Origin: Sinimarinibacterium sp. NLF-5-8
Lineage (GTDB): Bacteria; Pseudomonadota; Gammaproteobacteria; Nevskiales; Nevskiaceae
Direction: 5' to 3'
Assembly (NCBI RefSeq): GCF_010092425.1
Contig: NZ_CP048030.1
Coordinates: 3,049,501-3,113,500, forward strand
DNA: 64,000 nucleotides
Each line of letters starts with the position of its first letter. The stretch's first letter is position 1. A program made the position numbers and the translations under genes. A model generated the notes under the pieces. It saw only the letters and a list, made by a program, of their open reading frames with translations. It did not search any database and had not been told where the DNA came from. Shown in pieces: positions 1 through 10,057 of this stretch.

Positions 1-1479
1 CCGTTCTGGGATAGCGTCAGCCCGTTTGTCGATCGTGAGCGTCAGGATCACGCCCAGGTGGATGCGCCGTCGGGCGAGCATTTGAGCATCAACGGTCACG
101 CGTTGACGTTCAATTACGACATGGACAGCAACACCACGGTCAAATCCATCAGCGGCTATCGCCAGATGAAGTGGAATGACTCGCTGGATCTGGATGGCTC
201 CCCCACGCCGCTGGCGTGGACGCAGCGCCTCACCGACTACGAGCAGTTTTCGCAAGATCTGCAAGTGCTGGGCAACTATGACCAGTGGAACTACGTCGCC
301 GGGATTTACTACTTTGCCGACAATGGCAACACCAACAATCCGCAGCAATTCTTTGCCGGTGCCGCCAACTTTGACTCCCGGTATGGCACCAAAACCGGCG
401 CCTGGGCGGGGTACGGCCAGTTGGACTTTCGCCCGATTGAGCGGCTGACCCTGAGCGCCGGTGTGCGTTACACCCGCGAGAAAAAACAGCTGGATCGCGC
501 GTTTGGCGTGCTCGACCCTGCCAGTGGCGCGCTGCTGCTGCCGTTGATTCCGGAAGGCACCCATGCCGAGGAAACCTTCAGCGCCACCACGCCGATGGGC
601 GCGATTGCGTGGAAGTTCAGCGACAACATCAATGCTTACTTCCGCTATGCCGAAGGCTTCAAAAGCGGCGGGTTCAATGGCGAGTTCAGCCAAGCGCCGA
701 CGGGCACAGAAACCCCGCAGGAAATTGCCGATCTGATCCAGCTGCACAACGATGAAACCGTGCGGCCGTACCGTCCTGAAAAGCAGCGCTCTTACGAGCT
801 GGGGCTGAAAACCGCGTTTGCCGACAATCGCGCGCAGTTCAATCTGGCGCTGTTCCAGAACAAGCTCAAGGACTTCCAGGCCTCGATCTTCTTAGGGCAG
901 GGCGCGGCAGCGACGATGGTGCGCAATGCCGGTCGCACCACCATGCGCGGGGTTGAGGTCGAGTTTGCGGTGGTGCCGTTCAGCGGCACGCGGCTGTCGG
1001 CCAACTATGCGTATCTGGATGCCAAGTACGACGAGTTCATGGACGGCGGCGTCAACGTTGCCGACGATCGGGCGATTCCGCACGCGCCGGAGCACAGCTT
1101 CAACATCGTGCTCGACAGCGAACTGCTGCGCCGGGATTGGGGCACCGTGCGCGCGGTGGCGGACTATGCGTGGACCGATCGCTTCTACACCTTTGCCTAT
1201 CAGATCAGCGGCGATTGCAGCGCCGATCCAACGCCGCGCAGCCAGGTGGCCGGTTGCACCCAGGTTCCGGCGCATGGCCTGCTCAACCTGCGTTTAGGCG
1301 TGACCGACATTCCACTGTCGCGCGGCTCCACCGCCGAAATCGCGCTGTGGGCGCGCAACGTGCTGGATGACGACAGCCCGGTCAACTTCATCGACTTTGG
1401 CTACGGCTTTGGCAACCTCACCGTGGCCAACTTTGAAGAACCGCGCACGTTTGGTATCAGCGGTATCGTGCGCTGGTAA
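1..1479 (+). CDS. TonB-dependent outer-membrane receptor, C-terminal part
   Basis: The reading frame is open from the first base of the window, so the signal peptide, plug and early barrel lie upstream. About 492 codons remain. The visible part is all beta-barrel: alternating aromatic strands such as YFRYAEGFKSGGFNGEF and YELGLKTAFADNRAQFNLALF, typical of TonB_dep_Rec barrels, and a C-terminal VRW whose terminal aromatic is the usual outer-membrane insertion signal. The strand patterns and the GFKSGG motif resemble receptors often found beside sterol, aromatic or polyketide genes, but the substrate cannot be read from the sequence. It converges on the lipid-synthase operon and is separated from it by a strong bidirectional terminator. 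Confidence 0.93.
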   Translation, partial: PFWDSVSPFVDRERQDHAQVDAPSGEHLSINGHALTFNYDMDSNTTVKSISGYRQMKWNDSLDLDGSPTPLAWTQRLTDYEQFSQDLQVLGNYDQWNYVAGIYYFADNGNTNNPQQFFAGAANFDSRYGTKTGAWAGYGQLDFRPIERLTLSAGVRYTREKKQLDRAFGVLDPASGALLLPLIPEGTHAEETFSATTPMGAIAWKFSDNINAYFRYAEGFKSGGFNGEFSQAPTGTETPQEIADLIQLHNDETVRPYRPEKQRSYELGLKTAFADNRAQFNLALFQNKLKDFQASIFLGQGAAATMVRNAGRTTMRGVEVEFAVVPFSGTRLSANYAYLDAKYDEFMDGGVNVADDRAIPHAPEHSFNIVLDSELLRRDWGTVRAVADYAWTDRFYTFAYQISGDCSADPTPRSQVAGCTQVPAHGLLNLRLGVTDIPLSRGSTAEIALWARNVLDDDSPVNFIDFGYGFGNLTVANFEEPRTFGISGIVRW

Positions 1480-1510
1480 ATCGCAAGTTGAGGCGACGCT
1501 GATCCATTCG

Positions 1511-1534
1511 TCATGCCCGCTTTGGCGGGCATGA
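1511..1534. repeat. Perfect 10-bp hairpin, dispersed-repeat unit
   Basis: TCATGCCCGC, a four-base TTTG loop, then GCGGGCATGA forms a perfect inverted repeat just after the receptor stop codon. It has no T-run, so it is not a classical terminator. It resembles one half of the CCGTCAT...ATGACGG element at the other end of the window (63720-63809). It is most likely a short intergenic palindromic repeat, and could also stabilise the 3' end of the receptor mRNA. Confidence 0.6.
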
Positions 1535-1573
1535 CCTCGCAGCCTTGAGTTCATCAGCGTGTCTGTGAAGCGT

Positions 1574-1609
1574 GACAAAAAAGGGCAGCCTCGGCTGCCC
1601 TTTTTTGTC
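1574..1609. terminator. Bidirectional rho-independent terminator
   Basis: A long perfect inverted repeat of the form GACAAAAAAGGGCAGC / GCTGCCCTTTTTTGTC with a four-base loop. The A-run on one side becomes a T-run on the other strand, so it can stop transcription from both the receptor (+) and the lipid-synthase operon (-), which converge here. Confidence 0.9.
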
Positions 1610-1624
1610 TTTGGCAAGGCAGAC

Positions 1625-2446
1625 TTACGTTGCCAAAAAGTCGCGGATTGCAGCCTGAACGACGTGCGGCTGCGACAGCGGAAAAAAGTGGCCGGCATCG
1701 GCCAGCTCCTGATAGCGCGCGCGCGGCAGCAGCTTTTGCAGCGCGTGGCCGCTGTGCACGCAGCGTGAGAGCCCGGCGTAGAACAACAGCACCGGCATCG
1801 GCAGTGCGGCGATTTGCGCTGCGCTGATGCCGGGCTGGTCGAGCTGTTCGCGCGCGTCGGTGTGATCGAGCAAATCCAGCCAGGCTTTGGCCGCGCGCAG
1901 GGCACCGCGCCCTTCACCAAACGGGGTGAAGTCGTCGTGCGCGCGCGGCAGTTTGCCGGCCACGCGCATGCGCGCGGCGGTTTCCAAAAACAGATAGCCC
2001 ACCTGTGGCAGCGCTGCCCAATCCACATCGGCGGTGGCGGCCACTTCTTTTTCGGCCTCGCTGATCCATGGCGTATCGTGCAGGCGCATCAAGGGTTGCA
2101 GGCGCGCCACGCGGGTGTCGATCAAGCCCAGATGGCTGACCCGATCCGGGGCTTGCCCTGCGGCTTCCAGCGCCGCTGCGCCGCCGTAGCTGTGGCCGAT
2201 CAGCGCCGCGCGCGCGATGCCGAATTGATCCATGACGCTGAGCACGTCCCCGGCAAAGTCGGTGGGCGTGTAGCCGCTGGGCGGGCGCTCGCTGTAGCCG
2301 TGCCCGCGCAGGTCAAACAAGGTGACGCGGTAGCGATCTTGCAACGCCACTGCGGTGGGGTACCAAAACGCGCGGTTGGTGGCCAGACCGTGGATCAGTA
2401 CCACGTCCGGGCCTTCGCCAAGCTGTTGGGCGGCGAGTTTGGGCAT
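1625..2446 (-). CDS. Alpha/beta hydrolase, last gene of the lipid-synthase operon
   Basis: A 273-aa alpha/beta-hydrolase with no signal peptide. The oxyanion HG is at residues 19-20, the nucleophile elbow GHSYGG at 84-89 (Ser86) and the catalytic His in DAGHFF at residue 253. Its ATG overlaps the stop of the upstream carrier-protein gene by one base (TGATG), which implies translational coupling. From that position the likely job is thioesterase or ester-forming release of the product of the two large synthases. That is inference: the sequence alone also fits haloperoxidase- or esterase-like enzymes. Confidence 0.88.
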   Translation of the reverse strand: MPKLAAQQLGEGPDVVLIHGLATNRAFWYPTAVALQDRYRVTLFDLRGHGYSERPPSGYTPTDFAGDVLSVMDQFGIARAALIGHSYGGAAALEAAGQAPDRVSHLGLIDTRVARLQPLMRLHDTPWISEAEKEVAATADVDWAALPQVGYLFLETAARMRVAGKLPRAHDDFTPFGEGRGALRAAKAWLDLLDHTDAREQLDQPGISAAQIAALPMPVLLFYAGLSRCVHSGHALQKLLPRARYQELADAGHFFPLSQPHVVQAAIRDFLAT

Positions 2447-2727
2447 CAGGCGCTGATGTTGTGGGCGGCTAAAAAGTCGGCAATCTGACCAATGGAGAGA
2501 TCATCCACATAGCGGCCTTCTTTCATCAGCAGCAGATCAAACGACATTTTCGCCTTCACGATGTCTTCTTGAATGGCCACGATGAGCTGGATGATGTCGA
2601 TGGATTCAAACGACAAATCCGCCAGCAGCTTGGTGTCGCGCGTCATCGGTGCGTCGAGATCCAGATCCCAGTCCTGGGTGAAGTCTTCCAGCAGGACGAT
2701 GAGTTTTTCAACGAGGGCAGTGCTCAT
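2446..2727 (-). CDS. Stand-alone acyl carrier protein
   Basis: A 93-aa acidic protein with the four-helix carrier-protein pattern. The predicted phosphopantetheine attachment serine is Ser42 within LSFESIDIIQL, where FES replaces the common DSL. It is distinct from the four nearly identical ACP domains inside the large synthase, so it probably carries a different intermediate, such as a starter, a finished chain awaiting transfer, or an aminoacyl or acyl group for the neighbouring transferase. The start lies eight bases after the acetyltransferase stop. The phosphopantetheinyl transferase domain at the end of the 1617-aa synthase could activate it. Confidence 0.88.
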   Translation of the reverse strand: MSTALVEKLIVLLEDFTQDWDLDLDAPMTRDTKLLADLSFESIDIIQLIVAIQEDIVKAKMSFDLLLMKEGRYVDDLSIGQIADFLAAHNISA

Positions 2728-2735
2728 GGTGTTTT

Positions 2736-3539
2736 TTATGAATACAGGGGTTGAGAAAGCGCCTGGCTGCTGAAGCGGCCATTGGCGCGCGTGAGTTGCC
2801 AGGTCGGCGGGGTGAGTAATTGCAACTGGTTTTGCGCCAGCCGCGCTTCCAGGGTTTCAACGCAGGCGGGCAGGTTGGTGAAATCCAGATCGGCCTTATG
2901 CGGGGTTAGATCAAAGCGCCACCATTGCAGCGCCAGCAAGCGTTCGATCAGCGTTTCGCGGGTACGCAGCCTGAGCACGCGCGCGGGGTTGCCGACAACG
3001 ATGCTATATGGCGGCACGTCTTTGGTGACCACGGCATGGGCGGCGACAATGGCGCCATCGCCCACCGTCACGCCACGGCGGATGAACGCCCCGGCGCCGA
3101 CCCAGACGTCATGCCCCAGCGTCGTCACCATCGGCGGGATGAAGGTGGGCGGGGCGTCCTCATCCGGTGCCAGCGCCGCAAATTCTTCAAATTGATAAAA
3201 GTGCGGCAAATACTTGCGGCGGGTGAACGCAAACGGATGGGTGGTGAATTGATCCACCGGATGTTCGGGCGCGCCGATCACCACCGATTCGGCAATCGAG
3301 CAATAGCGGCCGACGCGGGTGCCGTAGAGGCTGGAGGTGTAATGGCCGTTGATGTACGAAAACGCCCCCAGCGTGCAGTTCTTGATTCTTCGTGGATCAA
3401 ACACAAACGCCGGGCGCTCATAGATCAGCGTGCCCAAAATGCCTTTGCCCTCGATCACCGCCAACCCTTGCGCCAGCAGATCGGCGGGTGTTTGCCCGCC
3501 GGGCTGGTTTTCGGCTGCGGGGTAAAACGGCTGACTCAT
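2736..3539 (-). CDS. CatB-type hexapeptide-repeat acetyltransferase
   Basis: A 267-aa left-handed beta-helix acyltransferase of the xenobiotic acetyltransferase (CatB/Vat) type. Hexapeptide turns are visible in [18 protein letters not shown] and in [20 protein letters not shown], ending in the usual VGNPARV. The loop before the second coil is long, as in CatB. The ATG at 3539 is chosen because it overlaps the upstream stop as ATGA; an upstream in-frame start would run into the previous gene. Members use acetyl-CoA or acyl-ACP to acylate hydroxyl or amino groups. In this operon it probably O- or N-acylates the product or its head group (inference). Confidence 0.88.
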   Translation of the reverse strand: MSQPFYPAAENQPGGQTPADLLAQGLAVIEGKGILGTLIYERPAFVFDPRRIKNCTLGAFSYINGHYTSSLYGTRVGRYCSIAESVVIGAPEHPVDQFTTHPFAFTRRKYLPHFYQFEEFAALAPDEDAPPTFIPPMVTTLGHDVWVGAGAFIRRGVTVGDGAIVAAHAVVTKDVPPYSIVVGNPARVLRLRTRETLIERLLALQWWRFDLTPHKADLDFTNLPACVETLEARLAQNQLQLLTPPTWQLTRANGRFSSQALSQPLYS

Positions 3540-5140
3540 TCCATGTACCCGAGCATTTGCAGTTGCTCGATGATTTGTTTTTGCTCGCCAGCATCCATTT
3601 CTTCGTCCAGCACGCGGCGCTGCGGCGCTTTGGTCGGCGCGCCTTTTTTCACCGGATGCTCGGCCATCCACTCTGGGGTGAAGAAGCTGGTGGGCACCTG
3701 ACCTTCAAAATCGACCGGCACGGCCAGGCCAATGCTGTGCAGCAGCGTAGGGGCGACGTCTACGATTTGCCGCAGTTCCACGCGACCCGCCGCCGGAATG
3801 CCGGGGCCATAGGCCATGAAAATGCCGTCTGGGTGGTGAGTGCCCGCCGCGTGCGGACGGTCGGCCACCACCGGCTGATAATTTTTAATGGAAACAAAGC
3901 CGTGATCGGACAGCACCAAGGTCAAGTCGCAAGCGCGCTCCATGTGCGGGCCGGGAAACCATTCTTCGCGCTTGAGCACGTCGGTGATGATTTGCTCGCC
4001 GGTGACCGGATGCTTGAGCGATTTGAGATCGGCAATCAGCTGATCGCGGAAACGCTCGTAATCTTCCGGCGCAATGCCGGGATCGCCGGGTTTTTCGGCG
4101 ACGCGGATGTGGATGCCGTTGGACGAAGGCGTGCGGCAATAGGCCGTGGTTTTGCTCCAGTCGAGGTTGGCAAAGTCGGCGGCCTCGCGGCGAATCGCCA
4201 TGTCGGAGCCATCGCTGTCGGCCCAGGCCAGATAACCTTTTTCGGCCAGAAACGCATTGATGCGCAGCACATAGGTGGAGGCGGTAAAGCCGTGATCGGA
4301 GGCAAAAAACACCTGGGTTTCGGGGCCGGCCAGTTCTACCAATTTTTTGATAAAGCCATCGAGGTTGCGGAAATACTCCAAGCACACCTCGCGCATTTCT
4401 TTGTCGTGGCCTTGCGGGTTTTTGGGCAGCAGATTCAAATCCAGCCACGGCCACGCCTGGTGCTGGATCTTGTCGGTGCCGTCAAACATCACCGCCATGA
4501 AGTCGGGCTGATCGTTCTTCAAAATAAACTCGGCCACGCGGAACCATTGCGCCTCGCGCGGCAAGTGGTAGCGCACCCATTTGGCGGTTTCATCGGCCGA
4601 CAGCGACTCCATCGCCTGCTTTTCTTTATCAAAGTCCCAGGCCAGTTCCTTGGGATCAAAGCCGGAGATCTGGGTTTTGATCCGCTCAAACAACTCGCGC
4701 GGGTGCGTGTTGCGGCGCAAATGCTTGGCCGGAATAAAGCCCGGCACAATCGCGCCCTTGAGTTCTTCGGGGGCGGGTGCGGTCAGCGGAAAGTTCAGCG
4801 CCGCCACCGACACCTTGCGCCGTGAGCAGATCGACCAGATGGTTTCGGCATCAATATCGCGCGCGTCGTACAGCGTCCAGAACACCTGGCCGCCCTTGTC
4901 CTCGGCGCGGATGAAGTCAAACACGCCATGCACGCCGGGGTTTTTGCCGGTCATGATCGAGCACCACGCGGGCGGCGTCAGCGGATTGGGCGTGGAGCGC
5001 AGCTTGGCCTGCACGCCGCGTTCCATCAGCGACTTCAAAAACGGCATGGTGACGCCCTCGCCGGGCAGGTCGCTAATCATTTGATCCAGCACTGTGTAAG
5101 TGCAGCCGTCAAGGCCAATGAACAAGGTTTTGGTGGTCAT
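3536..5140 (-). CDS. Alkaline-phosphatase-superfamily phosphodiesterase/phosphotransferase, cytosolic
   Basis: A 534-aa protein of the type I phosphodiesterase/nucleotide pyrophosphatase group (the COG3379-like branch). Metal ligands start at Asp11 in FIGLDG. The nucleophile region [12 protein letters not shown] places Thr55 at the nucleophile position, and FFASDHGF supplies the second metal-site Asp/His. [12 protein letters not shown] gives the distal histidines. No signal peptide or membrane segment is seen, so it should act in the cytoplasm. It sits between the synthases and the acetyltransferase, with a 63-base gap to the former and an ATGA overlap with the latter. It may add or remove a phosphate-containing head group, but the substrate is unknown. 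Confidence 0.85.
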   Translation of the reverse strand: MTTKTLFIGLDGCTYTVLDQMISDLPGEGVTMPFLKSLMERGVQAKLRSTPNPLTPPAWCSIMTGKNPGVHGVFDFIRAEDKGGQVFWTLYDARDIDAETIWSICSRRKVSVAALNFPLTAPAPEELKGAIVPGFIPAKHLRRNTHPRELFERIKTQISGFDPKELAWDFDKEKQAMESLSADETAKWVRYHLPREAQWFRVAEFILKNDQPDFMAVMFDGTDKIQHQAWPWLDLNLLPKNPQGHDKEMREVCLEYFRNLDGFIKKLVELAGPETQVFFASDHGFTASTYVLRINAFLAEKGYLAWADSDGSDMAIRREAADFANLDWSKTTAYCRTPSSNGIHIRVAEKPGDPGIAPEDYERFRDQLIADLKSLKHPVTGEQIITDVLKREEWFPGPHMERACDLTLVLSDHGFVSIKNYQPVVADRPHAAGTHHPDGIFMAYGPGIPAAGRVELRQIVDVAPTLLHSIGLAVPVDFEGQVPTSFFTPEWMAEHPVKKGAPTKAPQRRVLDEEMDAGEQKQIIEQLQMLGYME

Positions 5141-5203
5141 GCGTTGTGTGCCTTTTGTTCGTGAAAGTAGTCGTGTGTCAGGGGGGAGATTGTGCCGCAG
5201 CGC

Positions 5204-8200
5204 TCAAGCGGGCGCGTGCAGACACAGTGCGCTGATTGCCTCGCTGCCTTCAAATTGCAGCACCACATCAAACTGCTGGCCGCCGTGCGCCACGCGCGCC
5301 GACCCCAGCGGACTTTGCGCCGGTTGCAGATGACAGGCGCTGATCAACCAGTCCTGCGGGCGGCCCTGCAAACCGCTGCCCGCGGCCTTGGACGCGGCTT
5401 CCTTGGCGCACCATAGCGCCGCCGCAATCAACCCTTGGCTGCTGGCGTCGGCCTGCGCAAACCAGTGTTGCTCGGCGGGCGCAAACGCGCCTTGAATCAA
5501 ATCCTGCGCGCGCAAATGGCGTAAGCGCTGGTAGTCCACGCCCACCGCCAAACCGGGATCGGCCACCACCGCCGCTGCCCAGCCATGACTGTGACTGATC
5601 GACAGTGCGGGCATTGGCACTGCCCCCAGCGCATCAATCTGCACGCGGGGCTTGCCGCGATCATCGCCGCTGATGGCAATGTCGATACTCGCCAGTTCCA
5701 TACCGTGGCGCGCGCGCGCCCAGTCGCGCGCGGCTTCCTTGGCGGCCAGGCGTCCCAGCAGCCATTCGCTGCGGCGCGCGCTGCTGGCGGGCAGGCCATA
5801 CCAGAACGCGCGCTCGGCGGGCGTCAGTGCCATATGCGCCAGACTGCGACCCCAGATGCCGCCGCCTTGATCAAGCAAAGCCTCGTCAAACGGGGCAATC
5901 CGGCGCGCGTGAATCCCCTGCGGTAATTGCGCCGCCAGCCACGGCTCACCCAAAAACTGCGTCGGCGGATTTAAGCGATAAGTGTGAAAGCGCGCGGGCA
6001 CGGCAAACGTGCGGTCATCCCAGTTTTCAACCCGCATCACCACATGGCCATCCGCGCCAATGGCATCGGCCTGCGCGCGCAGTTGATCGGGGGCGATTTG
6101 CTGGATGTGCGCGCGGCAAACAAAGCGGCTGTCCGCCACCGGCGGCGGCGCAAACAGACTCAGGCGCGCGATGGAGAACGGGAAGCAGTTGAGCTGATCG
6201 CCGTGCAGTTCTTGCAGCCAATAAAAATAGGTTTGGCCGACGGCATCGGCCAGCGCCGCATCCAGTTGCAGCGTGGGCGTGGCGGTAAAGCCAAAAAAGT
6301 CATGCGTTGGCAGCGCGCGCAGTTCCACATCAATGGCCTGTTCATTCCATGCCTGCACCTGCACCGCCCCCTGCAAGCGCGCGCCGTGGAACATGCCGTG
6401 GGCGTACAGGCGTTGATCGGCATTGAACACGGGCGCGCGGCGCTCGCCCTGCCATGCCAGCGGCGTGGGCGCAGCGGGGTAATCGGCGGCCAGCAACACC
6501 TGCGCTTCAAACACGCCAACGCCTTGCGGGTTGGCCGTGTTATCGAGCACAAACAGCCGCACTTGCACGCGCGCGCTACTACCTTGTGCGGGCAGTTTTT
6601 GTGCATGGATGCGCAGGTTCAGGCGGCCATCGTCCAGCGACAGCCAGCGGCTACCGCGCGCGTTTTCCAGCGCAATAACCTTGAGCGCCGGGTTGCCGAT
6701 CAGCCGCGCCGCCGCTTGCGCGCAGATTTCCATGCTGAAGGTGAACGGCACCACCGGAATCGGCAAATGCTCTGGCGCGCGCGCGCTGGGCGTGCCGCCA
6801 ATGCAGTGATCGCGCAAAAACTTGTCCGTTTCCAGATCAAAACAGCGCCGACTTTCAAGCTGATCCGCGCGGGGTTGGCTGATGCGCCCCAGCAGGGGAA
6901 ACGCCGGGTCGAGATCAGGCAGTGACACTGACGGCGCGCGCGGTGCGGACTCATTCGCGGCCAAAGCCGCTCCCACGGGTGCGTGGCCGTCGAGCAGGCC
7001 GAGCACGCGCGCCTGGCTGTCCAAAAAGTCTTGCATCAACGCAAAGTGCGCCTGTAGCGCCACGCTGCGCGGGTCGCTGGGCGCGGCGGGTGTCGCCATG
7101 GTTGCCGGAGGGGGCGTCGGTGCGGGCGCAGCGGGCGGCGCGCGCGCGGCTTCGGCGGCGGGCGCTGCCACCGTTGTTGGCAAAGGACGCTGCCACTGCG
7201 GCGGCAGATGCACTTCAGGCATTTGCAGCGCGCCGTGATCTTGCACGCTGGGCTTGGCGGCGGCAGGCGGGGCGAGCAAATCCAGTGCCGCCAAGCGTCG
7301 CTGGCTGTAGAGCCGCTGCGGATCAAACGCTGCACCGGCGCAGAACAATGCCGCCAAGGTGCTGTGCAACTGCGCCAGCCCGCCGCGCCGACGGCTGTCG
7401 CTGGCCAGTGCCAGCACGTCGCTGCGCGCGCGCAGGGTGTCGCCGACAAACGAGGTGAGATTGCCGCCGGGGCCGACTTCTAAAAACACCCGATAGCCTT
7501 CGTCATAAAGGCGCTCGATGGTTTGAGTAAAGCGCACCGGGTTTTCCCACTGTTTGGCGGCCAGTTCGCGCATGGCGGCGGCGTCCTGCGGAAACGGTGC
7601 GACGCTGCACGCGCTGTATAGCGGCACACGGCCGGGGGTGAATTCCAGGTCTTTGAAATAGCTGCGAAAAGCGTCCGCCATTGGTTTGAACAGCGGCGTG
7701 TGATAAGCACGGCCAAACGGCAGCGGTTGGCAAATCGCGCCTTGCGCGGCCAAGCGCGCGCGCAGTTTTTCAGCGGCCTCGGGCGCGCCAAACAGCACCA
7801 GTTGATTGGGGCAGTTGTCCATCGCCAGTTGCATGCCGTCCACACCGGCGAGCAGCTCGGCGCGGGTGGTGGCATCCAGCCCGCCGACCGACAGCAGCGT
7901 GCCCTGAACGATTTGGCCATCAGCATCCAGCCGTTCAAAGAATTGGTGCAGCACTTGCACCGCCTCGGCCAAGGCTTCGGGGCTGTCGTAATGGCGCACG
8001 CCGGAGGCGGTCAGTGCGGTGTTTTCGCCGGTGGAGTGGCCGAGCATCGCATCAAATTGCAGCCCTAAATCGTCATAGAGCTTGAGCAGCGCCAGGCTGG
8101 CGGAGAACACGCTTTCGGCGCCGATGTCCATGCTGTGCAAATCGGCTTCGAGCGCCTGACGTTGTTCGCTGCTGTAGCCGGTGGGCGCGGGGTAGAGCCT

Positions 8201-10057
8201 GGCCGCGCGCGAACGGCTGCCGCGCGCGTGCGCGGCCTGTTCGATGAAGTCAAAGCCTTCGCGCACTTGGGCAAAACGCAGCGCCAGATCGCGCAGCATG
8301 TCGGGGTATTGCGAGCCTTCGCCGGGGAACAGCAGCACCACTTTGCCGGGTGTGGCGGCCACGCTGTATTGCACACCGTTGCGGGTTTTGAAGGCCGCGC
8401 CCGCGCTGAGTTTATCCAGCGCGGCATCGAGTTTTTTGGCGAGGTCGGCAGCGTTCGTGCAGGGGATTGCCAGCCGGTGCGCGCCTTGGCTGTGCTGTGC
8501 TGCGGCCTTGCAGATGGCCGCCAGCGCGGCGGGTTTGGCGGCATTCAATTGAGTCTGTACCGCGCGCGCCAGGGTGAGCAATTGGGCGTGACTTTCGGCG
8601 GCCAGCAGCAGCAGTTCGCCGCCATCGTCGCTGGTCAAAACCTGCGGCACGGCCACTGCGCCGGTGGCGCGGGGGCGGTATTCCTCCAGCACCACATGGG
8701 CGTTGATGCCGCCAAAGCCAAAGGCATTGACGCCGGCGCGGCGCGGGTGCTTGCCGCCGTGTATCCACGGACGGGTTTCGGTGTTCAGATAAAACGGCGT
8801 GCGCTCCAGATGCAGCGCCGGATCGGGCTCGCCGCAGAGCATCGGCGGCAGCACTTTGTGATGCAGCGCAAACGCGGTTTTGATCATCGAGGCGGTGGCG
8901 GTGCCGGGCAGGCAGTGGCCGATCATCGACTTGACCGCCGACAGCGCAATCTGCGGCCCCGCGCCGCGCGCGCCATAAATGGCTTGCAGGGCTTCGATTT
9001 CGATTTTGTCGCCCAGCGCGGTGCCGGTGCCGTGGGCTTCGATCAAATCCAGCGTCAGCGGATCAATGCCGCAACTTTCATAGGCGCGCTGCATAGCGAG
9101 GACTTCGCCCTCCAGGCGCGGGGTCAAAAAGCCCTTGGCCTTGCCGTCGGAGGCGATGCCGGTGCCTTTGATGACGGCGTAAATGCGATCGCCATGCGCC
9201 TCGGCCAGATCCAGCCGCTTGAGCATCATCATGCCGCTGCCTTCACCAAGCAGGGTGCCGTCTGCGCCTTTGGAAAAAGGCCGTAGCTGGCCGCGCGTGA
9301 GCGCATTGATTTGCGAAAACTGGATGTACAGCATCGCCGGGGTTTGCACTTGGGTGCCGCCCACCAGCATCGCATCGCAGCGGCCGGAGGCGATCTCGCG
9401 CGCGGCGGCATCGACCGCAATCAGCGACGAAGCACAGGCCGCATCGACGATGTAATTGGGCCCCATCAAATCCAGACGGTTGGCAATGACGCCAGCAATG
9501 GCATTGGGCGTCAGCAGGCCGACCATGTCGCCGCCGTAGGGCGGTAACTGCCCCAGCATGTGCTTTTGCAGTGCGCGCACTTCCTCGGCAGAAAAATCGG
9601 GGCGCAGTTGGCGCACCACCGCCATCATTTGTTCCAGGAAAAAACCGCGCGACAACATGCTGGCAAAGCCACGGTTGCCGTAAGTGCCACGGGCGACGAT
9701 GACGCCGGTGCGCTGGCTGTCAAACGCACGCTTGGCATAGCCGGCATCGGCCAGCGCATCGCGCGCCATTTTCAGCGCCACCAGGTGATCGGGGTCGGCG
9801 CCAGCGGCCACGGCGGGCATCAAGCCCACTTCCAGCGGATCGACTTGCGCCAGCTCGCGCAAAAAGCCGCCGCGCTTGGCGTACATGCGGTCGTTGTCGT
9901 GGCTGTCGGGGTCGTAATAAGGGCCGTACCACTCGGGATCGGCCTCGGTGATGCCATCGACTTTGGTGCAGATGTTGTGCCAAAACGCCTGCGCATTGGC
10001 GGCCTTGGGGTAGACCCCGGCAACGCCGATGATGGCAACGTCCAGTGGCGTGCTCAT
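5204..10057 (-). CDS. Multidomain fatty-acid/polyketide synthase: KS-AT-DH-phosphopantetheinyl transferase
   Basis: A 1617-aa megaenzyme. The ketosynthase (about 5-460) has Cys208 in VDAACASS, His342 in EAHGTGT and His381 in IGHCLPG, so it is a catalytic KS and not a chain-length factor. The acyltransferase (about 572-880) has Ser675 in GHSTGE. A Pro/Ala-rich linker follows (about 930-1040). The dehydratase-like double hot-dog region (about 1050-1370) has His1084 in RDHCIGG and a DxxxQ pair, Asp1271/Gln1275. A C-terminal 4'-phosphopantetheinyl transferase (about 1405-1600) shows GVD (1506-1508) and WCAKEAASK (1549-1557). There is no ACP in the chain, so it must work with the ACPs of the 2986-aa partner or the free ACP. 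Its start overlaps the partner's stop (ATGA). Confidence 0.93.
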   Translation of the reverse strand: MSTPLDVAIIGVAGVYPKAANAQAFWHNICTKVDGITEADPEWYGPYYDPDSHDNDRMYAKRGGFLRELAQVDPLEVGLMPAVAAGADPDHLVALKMARDALADAGYAKRAFDSQRTGVIVARGTYGNRGFASMLSRGFFLEQMMAVVRQLRPDFSAEEVRALQKHMLGQLPPYGGDMVGLLTPNAIAGVIANRLDLMGPNYIVDAACASSLIAVDAAAREIASGRCDAMLVGGTQVQTPAMLYIQFSQINALTRGQLRPFSKGADGTLLGEGSGMMMLKRLDLAEAHGDRIYAVIKGTGIASDGKAKGFLTPRLEGEVLAMQRAYESCGIDPLTLDLIEAHGTGTALGDKIEIEALQAIYGARGAGPQIALSAVKSMIGHCLPGTATASMIKTAFALHHKVLPPMLCGEPDPALHLERTPFYLNTETRPWIHGGKHPRRAGVNAFGFGGINAHVVLEEYRPRATGAVAVPQVLTSDDGGELLLLAAESHAQLLTLARAVQTQLNAAKPAALAAICKAAAQHSQGAHRLAIPCTNAADLAKKLDAALDKLSAGAAFKTRNGVQYSVAATPGKVVLLFPGEGSQYPDMLRDLALRFAQVREGFDFIEQAAHARGSRSRAARLYPAPTGYSSEQRQALEADLHSMDIGAESVFSASLALLKLYDDLGLQFDAMLGHSTGENTALTASGVRHYDSPEALAEAVQVLHQFFERLDADGQIVQGTLLSVGGLDATTRAELLAGVDGMQLAMDNCPNQLVLFGAPEAAEKLRARLAAQGAICQPLPFGRAYHTPLFKPMADAFRSYFKDLEFTPGRVPLYSACSVAPFPQDAAAMRELAAKQWENPVRFTQTIERLYDEGYRVFLEVGPGGNLTSFVGDTLRARSDVLALASDSRRRGGLAQLHSTLAALFCAGAAFDPQRLYSQRRLAALDLLAPPAAAKPSVQDHGALQMPEVHLPPQWQRPLPTTVAAPAAEAARAPPAAPAPTPPPATMATPAAPSDPRSVALQAHFALMQDFLDSQARVLGLLDGHAPVGAALAANESAPRAPSVSLPDLDPAFPLLGRISQPRADQLESRRCFDLETDKFLRDHCIGGTPSARAPEHLPIPVVPFTFSMEICAQAAARLIGNPALKVIALENARGSRWLSLDDGRLNLRIHAQKLPAQGSSARVQVRLFVLDNTANPQGVGVFEAQVLLAADYPAAPTPLAWQGERRAPVFNADQRLYAHGMFHGARLQGAVQVQAWNEQAIDVELRALPTHDFFGFTATPTLQLDAALADAVGQTYFYWLQELHGDQLNCFPFSIARLSLFAPPPVADSRFVCRAHIQQIAPDQLRAQADAIGADGHVVMRVENWDDRTFAVPARFHTYRLNPPTQFLGEPWLAAQLPQGIHARRIAPFDEALLDQGGGIWGRSLAHMALTPAERAFWYGLPASSARRSEWLLGRLAAKEAARDWARARHGMELASIDIAISGDDRGKPRVQIDALGAVPMPALSISHSHGWAAAVVADPGLAVGVDYQRLRHLRAQDLIQGAFAPAEQHWFAQADASSQGLIAAALWCAKEAASKAAGSGLQGRPQDWLISACHLQPAQSPLGSARVAHGGQQFDVVLQFEGSEAISALCLHAPA

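Noticed and set aside
3392-4825. Long plus-strand open frame opposite the phosphodiesterase gene
   Set aside because: It mirrors the codon pattern of the GC-rich minus-strand gene, has no ribosome-binding site and no recognisable domain.
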